DNA of 64,000 nt from Lucifuga dentata (GCA_014773175.1 VXCM01002817.1:116487-180486), one strand, 5' to 3'. Positions 27,518-41,339 are shown, counted from the stretch's first letter. Numbers and translations are program-made. The notes: generated from the letters alone by a model not told the origin.

Positions 27518-27578
27518 TTACTGCCTATGATTACCCCTTATTCTTATGATAACAATAGGGGGTTATAATAGGCAGTAA
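27518..27578. other. Stem-loop sequence
   Basis: TTACTGCCTATGATTACCCC pairs with its near reverse complement ending GGCAGTAA at 27578. The arms are about 25 bases with few mismatches, around a loop of about 11 bases. Could be a foldback relic or, less likely, a small-RNA precursor. Confidence 0.5.
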
Positions 27579-27704
27579 AAACAATGTAAGCAGCAATAAG
27601 CAATAACAGCACAAAAGACCTCACATTACATAAATGAGTCTATGGAAACAGACAACCAGACTGAGTTAAAAAAAATAAATAAAATAAAAAACATGACTAA
27701 CAAT

Positions 27705-28616
27705 CAGTGGAAGAAGTGCTCAAATTCTTTACTTTAATAAAAGTACTTGTACCACAGTGGAAAACATACTCCAATAAAATTAAAAGTCTGGTATTCAAAT
27801 TTTACCCATCAAATTCAGCTTACTATGATTATTCGGCTCAAATATGAAGGCTTTTGGCTGCAGAGTACTGTACAAGGTCAGAGAAACTGACCTTTATGAC
27901 AAGCGTTAATGCTGCAGACAAGACATTTACACTATGCCAAATTCTAGGGGTGCCTTTAGTTTTCCATCAGTAGTTTTGGCATCAATATAAAATAACCCAA
28001 AATAACCTCTGTGATGTCATGAATAACCACTGTGATGTCATAAGCGTCCGTTCCCCTGACTTTGCACAGTGCCCTCCACAGCAATAAAAGCCTTCATACT
28101 ATTGTTTAAACACACGTGTGAGTTAAACGTCCTCTCTTCGACCAGTAACCTTAATTTGATCTGTAAAACTGGTGGAATCCCCCTTTAAGTAAACATAAAA
28201 TGTATTCAAGTACAAAAACTAAAAGTACTCATTGTGTGAGTGGTTCCTGTTAGAAAGTTCAAATGTTGCTACATTATCATGATTCTGGTGAATGAAGCTT
28301 TTCATTTGACGCAGTGAATAACCTCGTATCAGCAACACTATAAAGTTTTTCACCCAAATTGGAGATACAAGGTTTAGACACAAGGTTTTTCATCCAACAG
28401 TTTTTAATATGATTTTCAAAGTAAGGCTCAGATGCGAGGTTTTACCCAACAGTGTTATTTTCCAAGCTTATTTTTCGTTCTTAAAAAATACAAATTTACC
28501 TCTGAGATATATGGAGTGCAGGCAGAAAGTATCACAAAATAGAAATACACAAATACAGCAACTTCAAAATTATTCTTAAATACAATACTTGAGTGCTCAG
28601 ATACTTTCCAACCCTG
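27705..28616. mobile_element. hAT-like non-autonomous DNA transposon relic
   Basis: The left end CAGTGGAAGAAGTGCTCAAA and the reverse complement of the right end (CAGGGTTGGAAAGTATCTGA) are similar terminal inverted repeats of the CAGTGG type. Both are followed by the AAAGTACTTGTA-like sub-terminal sequence common in fish repeats. No transposase, and no clear 8-base target duplication remains. Confidence 0.5.
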
Positions 28617-29108
28617 AAAACTGTATATCCAGCTAATTAGTAGATAAATTCATTGCAGCATTAGCTTAACATTAAGTTCTTCACCAAAAAAAAAAGAAAG
28701 CAAATTTAAAAAAGTGACACACACACACTGAGACACACAAACACACTGTCAGTCAGTAAAATGTGCATTTTCACCAGCTCTGCATTTTCCCTATAGACTT
28801 CATTTGGGCGGGTAGCTTGGCTTGGCAGGGCAGCAGTATTGGGTCCGGCCCTAATGAAGAGCATTGATCCTTGTTGGGTTATGAGCAGGCTTTAGTGGCC
28901 GTGTTGAGATGTTAATAAGCCTGGCCTGATTCCGGAGGAGCTTTAATTAGCCTGTTGGAAATGTGCTTACGGGGCGCACTGTCACTCTGTTGTGGCACAC
29001 ATTGCTGAACACATACACACACTCACACACACACACACACACAGTCGCGCACACACACAAGAGGTCACAGATAAGCACACATGCACAAGGGCAGCTGTAG
29101 AATTCACT

Positions 29109-29164
<56 letters not shown>

Positions 29165-30786
29165 GTCACTCATTTCACGGACCGCTGAGATGGTGATCAA
29201 AACAACTTCTCCATTTATTCAATTAATAGTTTCATTAGCAAGTCAGGCAGTGTGAATTTAGTTACTCCTGCCACCCGCCCACACACTCATCTTCATTTAT
29301 ATACACTCTGTTCTTTTTCCTCTTTGTCCTCGTCATTGTTGTCTAACTCTGTTTCTGAACCCTTCAGCGAGACTTAGCCCCTTTTCACACCGTGCAATCT
29401 CTATTTTTACATTATCTGGATAATGACATCCAGTGTCTGGGTTTGCATTTACATTTTGCATTAAAATACATTCTTGTTATCCGGATTCTGCCTGCATTGT
29501 GATCGTTACGCTACTAAAGCCCATGTTTCCGCTTTGCTCCATGGACGAGGTTCCAGGTGCAAGTACCCATTTACAGAATTCACAAATCTCAATTGAACTT
29601 AACTTTATTACGAGAGCAAATAAAGCCAGGAAAGCTAGGCAAGGTGACGTTTTCACCTTACTAGGTCTGACTGACATCCCATCCCATCCCATTTCATTCC
29701 AATTGCAATGCGTTCTGTGTGCATTTACACCACTAACATGCTTTTTCCTGTATCTGGCTAATTTATCTTTGTAAAGGTCACATTGCAAGGAATAAATGGG
29801 CCTTTAAATTGAGTACTTTGTGTGTGCTCTACCTGTATATTTTGTGGCCTGGGTCCAGAGATTTTTTTTTTTTTGGCTCCTTGACTGAAGGTTTAAGTAC
29901 TCTTAATGAGCCTGTCTGTCAAGTGTTTCTACCAGCTCATCCTGAAACCTTGGCTCCAACCAGAGGTTCTTCTTCCTAATCTAAAATCTAGTGTAATATA
30001 ATTTTAAAATTCCCCAGTACAAGCATTAATTTAATAAATTAGCATGATTTACATTTTACCTTTATTAGATAATTTACTGTGGAGACTCACAGGAACTGAG
30101 CATATATGAAGGATGATAAAATGCAACAAAGTTTTCCAGCCAGATTCGAACCTGATGCTGCAGAGATCCTCCATCGTGTCACCAAGATGTCCAACTAATA
30201 ATAACAATGAATAACTTTAGCTTGAATTTTGTCATTATGCAAAATTTTCCAAATGATTAATTCCAGCTCTTCCACTGACATATTTGTGATTCATGTAAAA
30301 TTTTGCCCACAAAAAGCTCTACATCGGTTTGGCTGCACTATAGTTTATCTTGAAATGATACATACCTTCCCTCTACTGCAGCATGGATTGTGGATGAGGT
30401 GGCCTCTACTGTCAATACCACTGTAACCAAAAACTACATGTTTCCTGTATCCAATCACCAACATACATTCTCATACAAAACCTTGCCATGTCAATAACCG
30501 CCTTCTCCTGATTGTGTCCTCTGAAACATCCACATTCTCATTATCTTCCTCATATATCATCACCCAGACTGTCGATACTGGCCCTCACATTTCCAGCAGC
30601 TGTTACTTTGAACAATTGGCGTGGACAACAAACCCTTATAGAGAGACATAACAGAAAGCTGCTGATGCTGCTGAAAACCCTTTTTCCATCAAAGAAATGA
30701 GACACTTTAGAATATCTAGTTAGATCCTCCTCAGGAGCATGTGGAGGAAGAGGAGACAAAGGTTTTATCTTATCTCATGCACTCAT

Positions 30787-30841
<55 letters not shown>

Positions 30842-31208
30842 CATGTGGTGTAAATCATAAATTACTCAAGGGTGCTTCTGCTTTTTTAAGTAATCTGTTA
30901 AAGTGTATTATTGTTATCTCTTAATTTCCTTATTAATCCAGACAATAGCCAGGGGAGGTGAGTGAGCATCTTTTTCAGCAGCAATACATTTCCTATTCAC
31001 ACTGTTACATATATTAGCACAAAGGAACTGCCCAGTACAACACAGTCTTGGACTACTGGACCCTGAACGGCTTCACATGAGCAGATGGTGGATTAAAAGG
31101 GGCTGAAGGGGCTTTCTCTCTCATTTTTTCAACACACTTTCCGAGATGGTTTACAGATTCAAACTTATCATGCTGGTCCCAAGGCCAATTTTGTAACCTC
31201 TGCAGCTT
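28617..31208. other. Intergenic with CA tracts and possible transposon fragment
   Basis: CA tracts at about 29018-29060 and 29110-29158; a CT tract at 30789-30840. 28790-28975 is non-repetitive sequence with homeobox-type TAATTA cores. 29376-29810 begins with CCCCTTTTCACACCG and looks like a DNA-transposon relic (weak). No gene. Confidence 0.5.
30120..30196 (-). repeat. Possible tRNA-derived (SINE-like) fragment
   Basis: On the minus strand GGTTCGAATCTGG matches a pol III B-box-like sequence, with a TGGTGACACGATGG region upstream in the A-box position. It lacks a tRNA cloverleaf that I can draw, so it is not called a tRNA gene. Confidence 0.3.
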
Positions 31209-31341
31209 CCACTGTTCAGTGTTTTATTTCATATTCATGCCTTTCCAAAAACAAACAAAAAAAAAAATCATTCCNCCACTGTTCAGTGTTTTATTTCATA
31301 TTCATGCCTTTCCAAAAACAAACAAAAAAAAAAATCATTCC
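31209..31341. other. N-linked duplication (assembly artefact)
   Basis: 31209-31274 equals 31276-31341, with one N at 31275. Confidence 0.85.
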
Positions 31342-31599
31342 AATATTTTACTGCAATATTAAAATCTCAGTGTGTTGCATTAAACATGACAAAAGTACAG
31401 CCTGCTCAGAGTGCATGCCTCCATCAACAGTCCTCTGATTTTGCTTTTTCCAATATATAGACAGATTTTTATCATTAACCTGAAATTCGATGTGAAGCAA
31501 AGATTTATCATGCAATTTCATTGTACAGCAGTACTGTAGACATCATCTTCTTTGGGATCTATATCTGGACTGGACTGTAACTGTTGAAAATACTGGATC

Positions 31600-31845
31600 A
31601 AGTCTGGATCTTGGGTAATTAATTGTCAATCCCAGAAATCACATTTCCCAGTTTTTTTTTTCTCCTACTTTTCAAGAAATATACACAAATGCTGACAAAT
31701 GCCCAATCTACCTGGATCATGATCCAGATCAGCCTCAAAATCTCACCTATCTACAAAGTTTTATCAAAATCTGTCTGTTACTTTTCGAGATATCCTGCTG
31801 ATAAGACGACAAACAGGCAAACATAGATGGAAAAAATTATCAAGA
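31600..31845 (+). repeat. Dispersed fish repeat fragment
   Basis: Contains CTGGATCATGATCCAGATCA, then CTATCTACAAAGTTTTATCA, AAAATCTGTCTGTTACTTTT and ACAAACAGGCAAACA in the order usual for a widespread teleost repeat. Non-coding. Confidence 0.5.
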
Positions 31846-34800
31846 GTCATTCTGCCACAGATTGAAACAGTCACATAGTTTCAAAATGTGGTTCTTTTTC
31901 TTCTTTTTGGCTAAAAGAGGATTTTATCCAACACTGACTGACTGACAGACAGACAGACAGACAGACTGACTGCTCGCCTTCTCTCTGGCAGTCTGAAGAA
32001 GTCAGAGGCTCAGTGTGAAGAGAAAATAGAATAAACAATTGATGAAGCTTGGACAAAGAAATTCTGTTTTTTTTTTGTTTTTTTTTTTTGTTTTCTGTTT
32101 TGTTTTGTTTTTTTGTTTTTTTTTGACCAAGTTTTTGTTCTTTTCTTTCATACATTGAACATGTTATTGAAAATGTCTGGTCTTAAGTCCCCATGCATAT
32201 GTGTTAGTGTGCACATTCTCAGGCCTTTGTTTTATGCACACATGCATATGTGTTGTGTGTTCATGAATATGAGGGTTTCTCCATCTCTCTTTGGACAGGA
32301 GGTGGAGTGATGCTCTTCACTGCTACCTGTTCACTAGGGATGCTTTGTAAAACAAGGAGCAGCAGTCTGTTCATCAATGTCATACACTGAGGCTATTGCT
32401 AACCCACGACCTCTGCTTACACGGTCATGGGCTGTTGACCCTCCACTCGGCCAAGACAAGCCTGGGTTGTTGNGGGGGGGGGGGGGGGGTGTTATGTCAG
32501 CATCCCATCTCAATACATCTCAAGCTGTCTGCTATTGCCAGAGCCTGGATGATGATAGAGTGTAATTTCTATATGAAGCACAGAGCTGCACTTGTCTAAC
32601 TGGATGGGATAATTTCATCACAAATCAAGCATTTGTATTTATATCTGAACATGTGTATTTATATTTGAACATATGTTTGAGTATATCAACCTTATCCTGT
32701 CTCTAAAATATGTTTTTTTAATTATTTGTTGTAATTTGTAAAAGGTAAAAAAAAAAAAAAAAAAATTATTGACATTAAAATATGAATGTACATTAAAACA
32801 TATAATGTCCTTTTCAGTGCTTTGCAAATGTTGGTCTGGTCCCAGGCCTGTACAGTCTTGATGTTGCTGATATGCTGACCTCAGTGCTGCCCAGGAATAG
32901 ATGCATGGGCAGGACCCCTAGAGCCACATTCTAATAAACAGCATGGGGATCTCTTGAACACCGTGCATACACACCTCCTGTCTGTCTGCTTCTCTCTGTC
33001 TCTCTCCTCCTCTCTCTTTCTCTTTCTCTCTCTCTCTATAACAAGCTCAAATTTCCTTCATGGAGAAACTCCCTGTAGTCAAAAACAGCTTTGGACAGCA
33101 AACCTGAACGGCCCAGGGCTGCAAGGACACACTGCTCAAAATTCGATGAAGCATTTATTAATAGACAGTGAGTTTGTCTAGGTATGCACTATATACAGCA
33201 CCTGTACATAAAATGCTTACAATTCTTGGAGGATCTTGGATATAAGGCAAAGATATGATTACCTGAAATAATAAATTACATTTTGCAACGTGAAGTAAAT
33301 TGCCAAGCTGCAGTAAAAATGCACTTCTTTCTTTCTTTCTCCCTTCCCCCCCCCCCCNTCCACTCACTCTGTTTGCCTCTCCATCACACACGCACACACA
33401 CCTGAGCGGGGTGCCATAGTGCCTCGGAGGCCCACTTAGTGGCTGTGTGGATTTGATGAGAAGGGCCTTTTGCTTTATTTAGTGAAGTGCTGCCTAATAT
33501 GATTATGGTCAGCATGTGTCCTGTTCTCTCTCACATAGGAGAAAACACTGGAAGCTATTACTGGAGTCCCTGATGACCGACCCCATCCTAGACAAAGAGA
33601 GAGCGAGAGAGAGAGAGCGAGACTAAACACCAAACACTAAGATCTAATAGAGAATTGAAATATTTCAAGCATAAAATCTGTAATTTACAGACATTTGCAC
33701 ACAAACATCTTTAAGAACACATGGATACACTTGACCTCTTCAGGCATAATAAATAAGCAAGTCTGCATTCAGGCATAACTGATCATCTGTCACTGTCCCA
33801 CGGAGGTCAAATTTAATAGGATATTGGCAGTCAGCAGCCTTGACGTCCACAGCCAATCAGGAGACAGCATTATACATTTAAAGATGGCTACAAAGGTTTG
33901 CAGCATGGATCATCATAGATGCTATTCTTCATATTACATATTACATTACACGATGAACAAATCATCTGGGATTGTTTTACAAGTGTAAGGTTTATCAAAG
34001 CACTCTCAGGACTTGTATAATGTGGACTACCAGCACAGCATCCGCTCAGAAATTGGATAGTCATAATTTACCAAGGTTAAGTAGCACTACGTTTGTCACT
34101 AAAGGTAAACAGACTATTCATTCTGAGTGATGTCAGCCGGCAAGGAACAGCAATTACTTTCAATCAGAGGTGCTTAGATGAAAGAATAACACTGTCCCAA
34201 TGAAAAGATGCGAGAGGAATTATCAAAAATATTGTAGAGGCCATAACAGATTATACTCTCAAATGTGAAAAATTCAAAGAAATTGATAAATGAATGAAAA
34301 CGTCACAGCAAAAACCTGTGATGTAAACTGCATGTGATGTTTCCAGCCAACAGAAGAATCCGAGTGTTTTCTCACATTTTGTCCATGAAGTGTTTCATTC
34401 CAGAAAGCATCAACTTAGGATAAAACATTGTCACAACTTGCTCATTGATTTTCAGTGACTATAGAACAATTCAGTACTGAGTTTAACACCCATGCCAGAT
34501 CTGTTTGTGGGAGCTTAATTTATTTTTTTTATATATATATTGTAAAGGCCTTATTTCCAAAATTTATGCCTCTCAAAGTTTGTGATAAAACTGAAACTTT
34601 GCTCAGAATCTTCTAAACGTGAGCAAATTAACTGCAGGCCTGATGAAACAGTTAATATACAGTAATACTGGAGTCTGGAGAAGCTGCTGGGACATAGACT
34701 GCAGTCTCTCAGCAAGACGCAGTGCAGGGACCTGTCACATCCACAGAAGAGAATATCCACACTGCCCCCTTCTGACGAGTTTCTGTAAAGCAACACCTGC

Positions 34801-35974
34801 GCAGAGTGCAATAAAAGCTCAGTGTTAAGCCTGTAAAGATAAGATTGCAGTTTCAAGGATAATTAGCAGAAATTTCCCACAGTGGACAAGTGCAACTAAT
34901 AACACTGATAATGGGCTCCATTCCATTTAGGTGTGCAAGTGAGTCAGCATGCACCATACCAGGGCTGTCCCATTGGCACACCTGAATGGAAAGCAGGCAT
35001 TATTAGTGTTACTACTTACACCTGTGTCATATCCGCCTTGAGAAACTTCAATTAAAAATCTCAAAGAACAAAATCTGATTGAAAGTGAATTAGGATTTTG
35101 AATTTATAATGTGCAGATAATCTTGTATTTTGGTCTAACTGTGTCCTAAAGCTGCAGATTTTGAAGCCTTTGGATTGCACTGCCTCTGTCCATATTTGTG
35201 TTTATGTGTGGTCGTGATAAGAGAAGCCAACGGTCAGCATAATTAGCCAGGTAGAGTTGATGCAGGTGATAGCTCTTGTGTAACCTCAGCTAATGATTAG
35301 AGCTGTGGCTTCCCAAACAGGTCAAAAATTCCCAACACTCAGTGCTTTTCTGCTTTTAAAATTACAAGGGTACTTCAGCCTTAATGGAATGAACATGTAT
35401 TTGATTGCTGACATTTTGTTCACGTTTTATGTATTTTTTTCATTTTTAGTAAGAATTTTCTGCTTTCATATTTTTTAAAAGTTCATTTTTTAATACTTTA
35501 AATTCATTCTTTCACATCATTACATGTTTTTGCCTTTACTGGTATAATAATGGCAGTTTTTTTTTCTCCGAGATAGATTCCTAGATTCCTGAGCACTGTG
35601 TTATTGTGAGAACCCCATGTAACATACCTGATTTAATGACAATTTTTTTTTAAAGGGTTAGGATTGAATTCAGCTGATTTTACAATCAAGCTGATTTACT
35701 ATTTTTGGATTTTACTTTTGTTTGAAAGAAAACTAAAACGTGTGATTACAGGATTGGTCTTTGCAATTGCAGGGCCATGTTCAAACAATGAAAGCACGTG
35801 TGTGTGTGTGTGCGTGTGCATGTGTGTGTGTGAGAGGGGCCTGAGTGTGTTTATCCTGCATGAAGCTCTAGCTCAAGGTCAGTCATACTATTTCAAGTAT
35901 TTCCCAGTTCACTATCAGCTTAGTATGTGTTTGATTGTGTGTGCTTTGTGTGTGTGCATGAGTGTACACACAAG

Positions 35975-36023
<49 letters not shown>

Positions 36024-37334
36024 CTGAATATATTTATAATACTGAAAAAAAATGTATCTTCTAAATGTCAACGTTTTAGAGCAAAGAGCCCTAGGGTTTC
36101 GTTTTAAGCTTGCCACAGCATTTTTAAGTACTACAATGGCTTATTAAAGAGTTTAATGAGCTTAGAGGTAGAAATATTTCCTTCAACCTAAAAAAGGATC
36201 ATGTAATCCTTCTTTTTCTTTTTTGTGAAAATTTAAAATCACCAAATTTTGAGATATATGGTTTTCACTGGATATTAATAAATTCTCTTTAACAAGGCAT
36301 TTTGTGTATTATTGAGTCCTAAAAGTCTTATTTTCTTGAATTAAGTACAATGACATTAATTTACTGTCTCTACAAATTTGACTTATTTTTCTATAAATAT
36401 CCAGCAGTATCCAAATTTATCCATCTGAAAAGCTAAAATCGGAAAATTTAAAGCTACATAGCTCTCATTGGATAGTAATAAGACATGTCTGTGTATGAGC
36501 TCACTTCTGATAAAGTGGAAAAACTTACAGCCTGCAGCTTATCACAGCCTTTTCCTGACCTAGAATGGATAAGCTATGGAGTGTTGTGCAAGAAAAAGAA
36601 AGGAGTTAAAAAAAAAAAAAAANTAAAAAAAAAAAAAAAGCAAAACAGGAAGTATGCAGGAATGTCGAGACAGATATTGACATAAAAGAAAAAAGAAAAG
36701 GCAGTAGAGGAAGAAACGAGGCATTAACAATCATGATAGAAGTGTAGGTGTAGTCATCATGGATGTGTAAGCAGAATGATTCATTGACAGCAAACAGTCA
36801 CAAAAGCATTGATGGAATGGATAATGGACAATGAATGAAAGAGGGAGTGTAATATAAGCTTTAAGAAGAGAAAAGGGAGGTATGGATGTGGAGGTATAGT
36901 GAGGTGAGCCAGCTAAGGTGCTTACCTGGGCATTCCAGCAGCTCTCCAGCAGGGAGTGAGACAGGTGTTGTGACATTTACTCAAGATAAGGGCTGGTCTG
37001 ATACCGACAGCTGGGACCTGTTTGTCTGCAGGACTCTCCAGGCCAGCAGGTGTGGACTGTTGTTCTGTTGTGGTTCAACATGGAGGCCTGTTGTTTGGAT
37101 TCCACTGACACCACTGCAGATACTTATGATTCTGTTCAGTCACTTTCTTCATCAAGACTCATGTAGCAGTGTTTGGTGGACCTGGTGATGATGAAAAGCT
37201 CAAATGTTCAGTTGCCACATGCAGGATTTTTACATTGAGAAATCGTGAAATTGTCATCATTGTCACTCTGCATATGACATTTATTTTGGATGATTAGAAT
37301 AAGTACCATAACTACCTTATCACACACACACACA
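31846..37334. other. Intergenic, no recognised gene
   Basis: Holds a (CAGA)n tract (31937-31972), T-rich runs (32069-32124), a G run with N (32473), a C run with N (33358), an A run with N (36623) and GT tracts (35805-35834, 35977-36022). The 147-residue frame at 35664-36107 runs through these GT tracts and is not a gene. Confidence 0.6.
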
Positions 37335-37500
37335 TCTTAATTACCTCCACCAAATAGGTTATGTTTTCACCCATGTTTATTTGTTTGTTAGCAGGATTAT
37401 TCAAAAAGATGTGAGCCATTTTTTATGAAACCAGGTGGGAGGGTGGGGCCAGAGAAATTTTGGTGCCAATCTAGATCCAGGGTAAATTTATCAGAACATC
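37335..37500 (-). repeat. Dispersed fish repeat fragment, minus orientation
   Basis: Includes ACCTCCACCAAATAGGTTATG, GTTTGTTAGCAGGATTA and CCAGGTGGGAGGGTGGGGCC-like blocks in the order of the same family as 31600-31845, inverted. Confidence 0.5.
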
Positions 37501-37539
37501 CATTTCTGCAGTATTAATTTAATTAGTACAACACAATCA

Positions 37540-38420
37540 TAATTACCTTGTTTAGAAATTTTATTTCTTACATTCCATTTATAGTAAATTAATCTGCAGT
37601 CAATTAAGTTGTACTTGTGACACCTGAAACCCTAAGCATTCAATCTTTTTTCTATATTGATTATTACTTTGTGAATATTTGTGAAAACGTTTCCTTTTTC
37701 AGATTGCTCCTTCATCGACCAAGTCAGATTATTTTTAACATTTTAGTTTTGAGTGCCAAGAATCCAAAACTGTTTGTGAATTAATGAATTTCTACTTAAG
37801 GAACTTTCTACACTTTAGGGGCGGGGCTTGGGAATGTGAAGAAATAGGATGGACCATGGACTAAACTAACTACTAAACTAAGAGAGAGAGAGATCTCAGT
37901 GTACACATACAAATTAACTTGATCATATGCACATATACAACTTATTACTTATGCTCTAACATATATAAATGATAAAAATATTTAGCTGGTCATTCGAAAG
38001 ACCTGTAGTTTTAGGGAAAATGTTCTCTTCAAAATTAAAATATGTCTCAGCCTCCCTGTTTTTTCATTCACACCTAGATCACCTGAATAGGTAAGACCCA
38101 TGCTTTATTTTACTTTGACGTTGCATGTGTTTTCATTAGCAGTAGCATGTTTTAGCAGGTGAGTTGCTGTTGTTTGGAGTCGTGTTGTTGTGTTGCTTGA
38201 ACTCTGAATGCATTGCTTTCAGTGCGGACTTTAGCCAGTTCATGGCTGTTTGACAATGAGTTGCTGTGTATGTATGGTGTGAAAGGCTCAGATTTTGATT
38301 AATATGGTTTCATCTTGATTGTTAACATGCATGCTAACCTATTAGCAAACATGTTGGTGTTCTGTGGTTGGTGTTAGCACTGTAGTTGCTGCATTATGTG
38401 TTTTAGCAGGCATTAATTCT
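37540..38420 (-). repeat. Long dispersed repeat, copy B (inverted relative to 22690-23650)
   Basis: Reverse-orientation relative of copy A, about 14 kb away. It retains AGGTGAGTTGCTGTTG, TGTTAACATGCATGCTAACC and the CCTGTAGTTTTAGGGAAAATG block, the reverse complement of a block near 23190. No coding capacity. Confidence 0.6.
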
Positions 38421-40969
38421 GCTTGTATTGTACTGCAACAAAACCACTCTTGTTGAAACTTGATTGCCCTTTCTTTCCCCTCTTGATTGCCATCTCTTGA
38501 ACCATGACTTGCTTAGTCCAGAAGGGGCCAGTTTCCTAGACTTCCTGGGGTGAACTACACAGAAGTGCTGCCACACAATAAGGCTAATGGTAAGTTAACT
38601 GTTCCATGTAATCTGTTAGTTTTACATTATGAGGCATATTTTGCCTTTAGGTGTATTCTTGTTCAGTTAATTGCATATGGTGGACAATTTTCATAGCGTG
38701 GACGAACTTCTTGAAACTATTGCCTGAGTCAGAATCAGTTATGGAGAAACATGTTGGCATAAGGTGATTTTTTTTTTTATACTGTACTTTGTACATTATA
38801 CTTTCTATACTGATACATACCTGCACTGCTAGCTGCAAAACTCATCTTAACTACATATTCATGGAAATTCTCTTATTGTGGCAAATTATTAACAGATAAA
38901 TTGGTTTCATTATGAAATCATTTATTTAAAGTTTAGTCTAAATTTATTTAGTTTTTTTTTTTTGTATTCTGCTTTCTACTTAATGAACNNNNNNNNNNNN
39001 TTTTTTTTTTTTTTTTGGTTTTTCTTTTGGTTAGCTCAAAAGTCATACTTTTGACAGCACGATATGTTAAGACATTTTTTTAACAGCATTATTTACCACC
39101 AAACAAGTGTGATGTCAGCATTGTCAAATGGGTGATCACATGCTTATCTGTACACAAACATGAGTTAAAAATCCTGACACCATAAGCACACACACACACA
39201 TTACTGCTATTTCCACACCTCATCTCCTGCAGGTTGTGTGTATTGTTTGACCTTTGAGAGAGCAAAGGCAACCTACGATCAATGCCACCATGGATGAGTA
39301 ATTCTGCAAACTGCTAACGCAACCTTGACCATAAAAATCATCACGAGTGCATGCAAACTGCAACATAGCTGCAAAAACACAAACACACATGCACACAAGC
39401 CCAGCTCCCTCGCACACACACACTATCTCCTCCCACCATCAATGTTGTATGTTTACCATCGGCTAGTGTGACAGCTGGTCGTGTTGTACGACGGAGCCAC
39501 CGCTAAATGATCTGTGAAAATTGGCCTTTTATGGGGCTGTGGGGGAAGGTGTTTCACACCCTATTTAACTCTTCAATATTATTTGGTGAAAAAAAAGCTC
39601 AATCTGCAAGAGATTAAGTGAAATAATGATAAGGAACTGTGATTTAAAATTAATAGGTAGCACTCGTGGACGATGGACAAGAACAGGCAGGCAGTTGTGG
39701 AATTAGTGTCACATGATTTTCAAGGCACACATGAAATATAAGTAATATTCAGGTTTAAGAACATAAAATACATGTTTCATTTTAACATATTCTGTCCATT
39801 GTTTTCCCATATTTGGCCTCAATAATGAATTCAGTTGAAAGTAGTTTTCTTTTATCACACTTGTCATGTGAATTATATATTTACTTTACATGGTATGCCT
39901 GCGAGTGTGGATTTATGCCCACCAGCACAATCACACCACACACACACATCACCAGAGCCCCCATAATATGAAGTCATGATTAGTTTGTTTTAACAGCACT
40001 GAGTGAACTTTGAACACACACCAACAAGAAGTGTGTCCACGTCAGTATGGAGCAAAAAAAACTGAAACACCAGAATAACTTCAACAACAAGATCTTCCTA
40101 GAAATCAATTTTATTGCCTTTACCAGGAATTTGCTCCATCGTATTCATCTCATGGATAATAAATGGTACCGATCATAAAGTTGTGTGTGTGTGTGTGTGT
40201 GTGCTTGTCCAGGTTTCTACGTATCACTGCACATCAGCGTTTGTGTTTACATGTGTACACAGACACGTATGAGTATTCTGGTGGCCTCTGCTCTGCGGGG
40301 CCCTGCCATCCCTCGGTCGAGGCCCAGCAGTAGCAGCATCACAGATAGAGACTGACAGGGTGAAATGAAACACACAGATAGGGAAGTGGCAGCCAGGCAG
40401 ACAGGAGCCAGTCGCTCATGGGCGCGGGAGATTAGGCTGACTCCTACTTCACATTCCCCAGCAACCAGAGCACGAGGGGTGTGTTCAGACCCTCTAAATC
40501 CTTTTTTCCCCCCTGTATCTGCTCCTTGTGTACACTGGCATGGGTCTGGTAGAAGTCTGTTGAGAGAGAGTTGTAAGAGAAGGGGAAAAAGTTCACATTT
40601 TTGGGATGATATGAACACAGCATAGATCAGAGACCAGGAGGAAGAGGAGAGGCCCCTGCCCACCCTGTATGGCTCCACGGAGCCGCTGTCATCTCTTAGA
40701 GATCTGGAAAAGGCCTGTGGTAGAAAACAATGATGAATTACAAAAGTAGACATTCACATCCATCACCATAACAAATACATCAACTATTCGACATGCACAT
40801 GTTGTAAAGTTCTGAAAGTGGTGACTGTCATATAAGTGAAACATAGCATCTTTACTTGTGAAATATTTTCAACTCACTAAATTAATTTCAGTTAAACCTG
40901 CAATAAATTCTATTTTTGATATAACACGGAATCACATATCCCTATGTAAAATGTAAAGATTGTTTGTAG
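38421..40969. other. Intergenic with short N gap
   Basis: A 12-base N run lies at 38989-39000 beside T runs. A GT tract lies at 40181-40203. 40247-40753 is GC-richer with open frames on both strands but no recognisable domain. No gene supported. Confidence 0.55.
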
Positions 40970-41275
40970 TGACAAACCTACAGAGAATTTTACATTTTAG
41001 CTTCTTCCAGCTCAAAGTTTTGATTTTCTCAGAGTTGATAGAGACCAAAACAGCAAAGGAAAGAGTGAATATTGGACTTTAATATATTGGACAGACAAGT
41101 GCAATAGACTGATAATGTTCTGTTAGCCTATTGGATGTCTAAATAGGACATCATTTTCTAAAATGATACCCTAATAAGCTGACGATATGTCAGGGCTGTG
41201 TGTCTGCCAGCTTATTTTGGATGTTTTTCTGGCTCACAGTGGTCATAAATAATTTTTGCAGCTTTAGGCTGTCAT
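40970..41275 (+). repeat. Dispersed repeat, copy 2 (partner 14715-15140)
   Basis: Same block order as copy 1, including GAGTTGATAGAGAC, GAATATTGGACT, GATATGTCAGGG and TTTTGCAGCTTTAGGCTG. More diverged. Confidence 0.5.
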
Positions 41276-41339
41276 TCATACTCTTTCATAGCCTTCATAG
41301 ATACCAATGATAAAAACTCAGAAATGTTGATAGAAGGAT

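Noticed and set aside
30120..30196. tRNA gene
   Set aside because: B-box-like sequence present, but no cloverleaf can be drawn; kept only as a SINE-like fragment.
35664..36107. 147-residue + strand open frame
   Set aside because: Much of it is translation of GT microsatellites (Val/Cys repeats); no domain.
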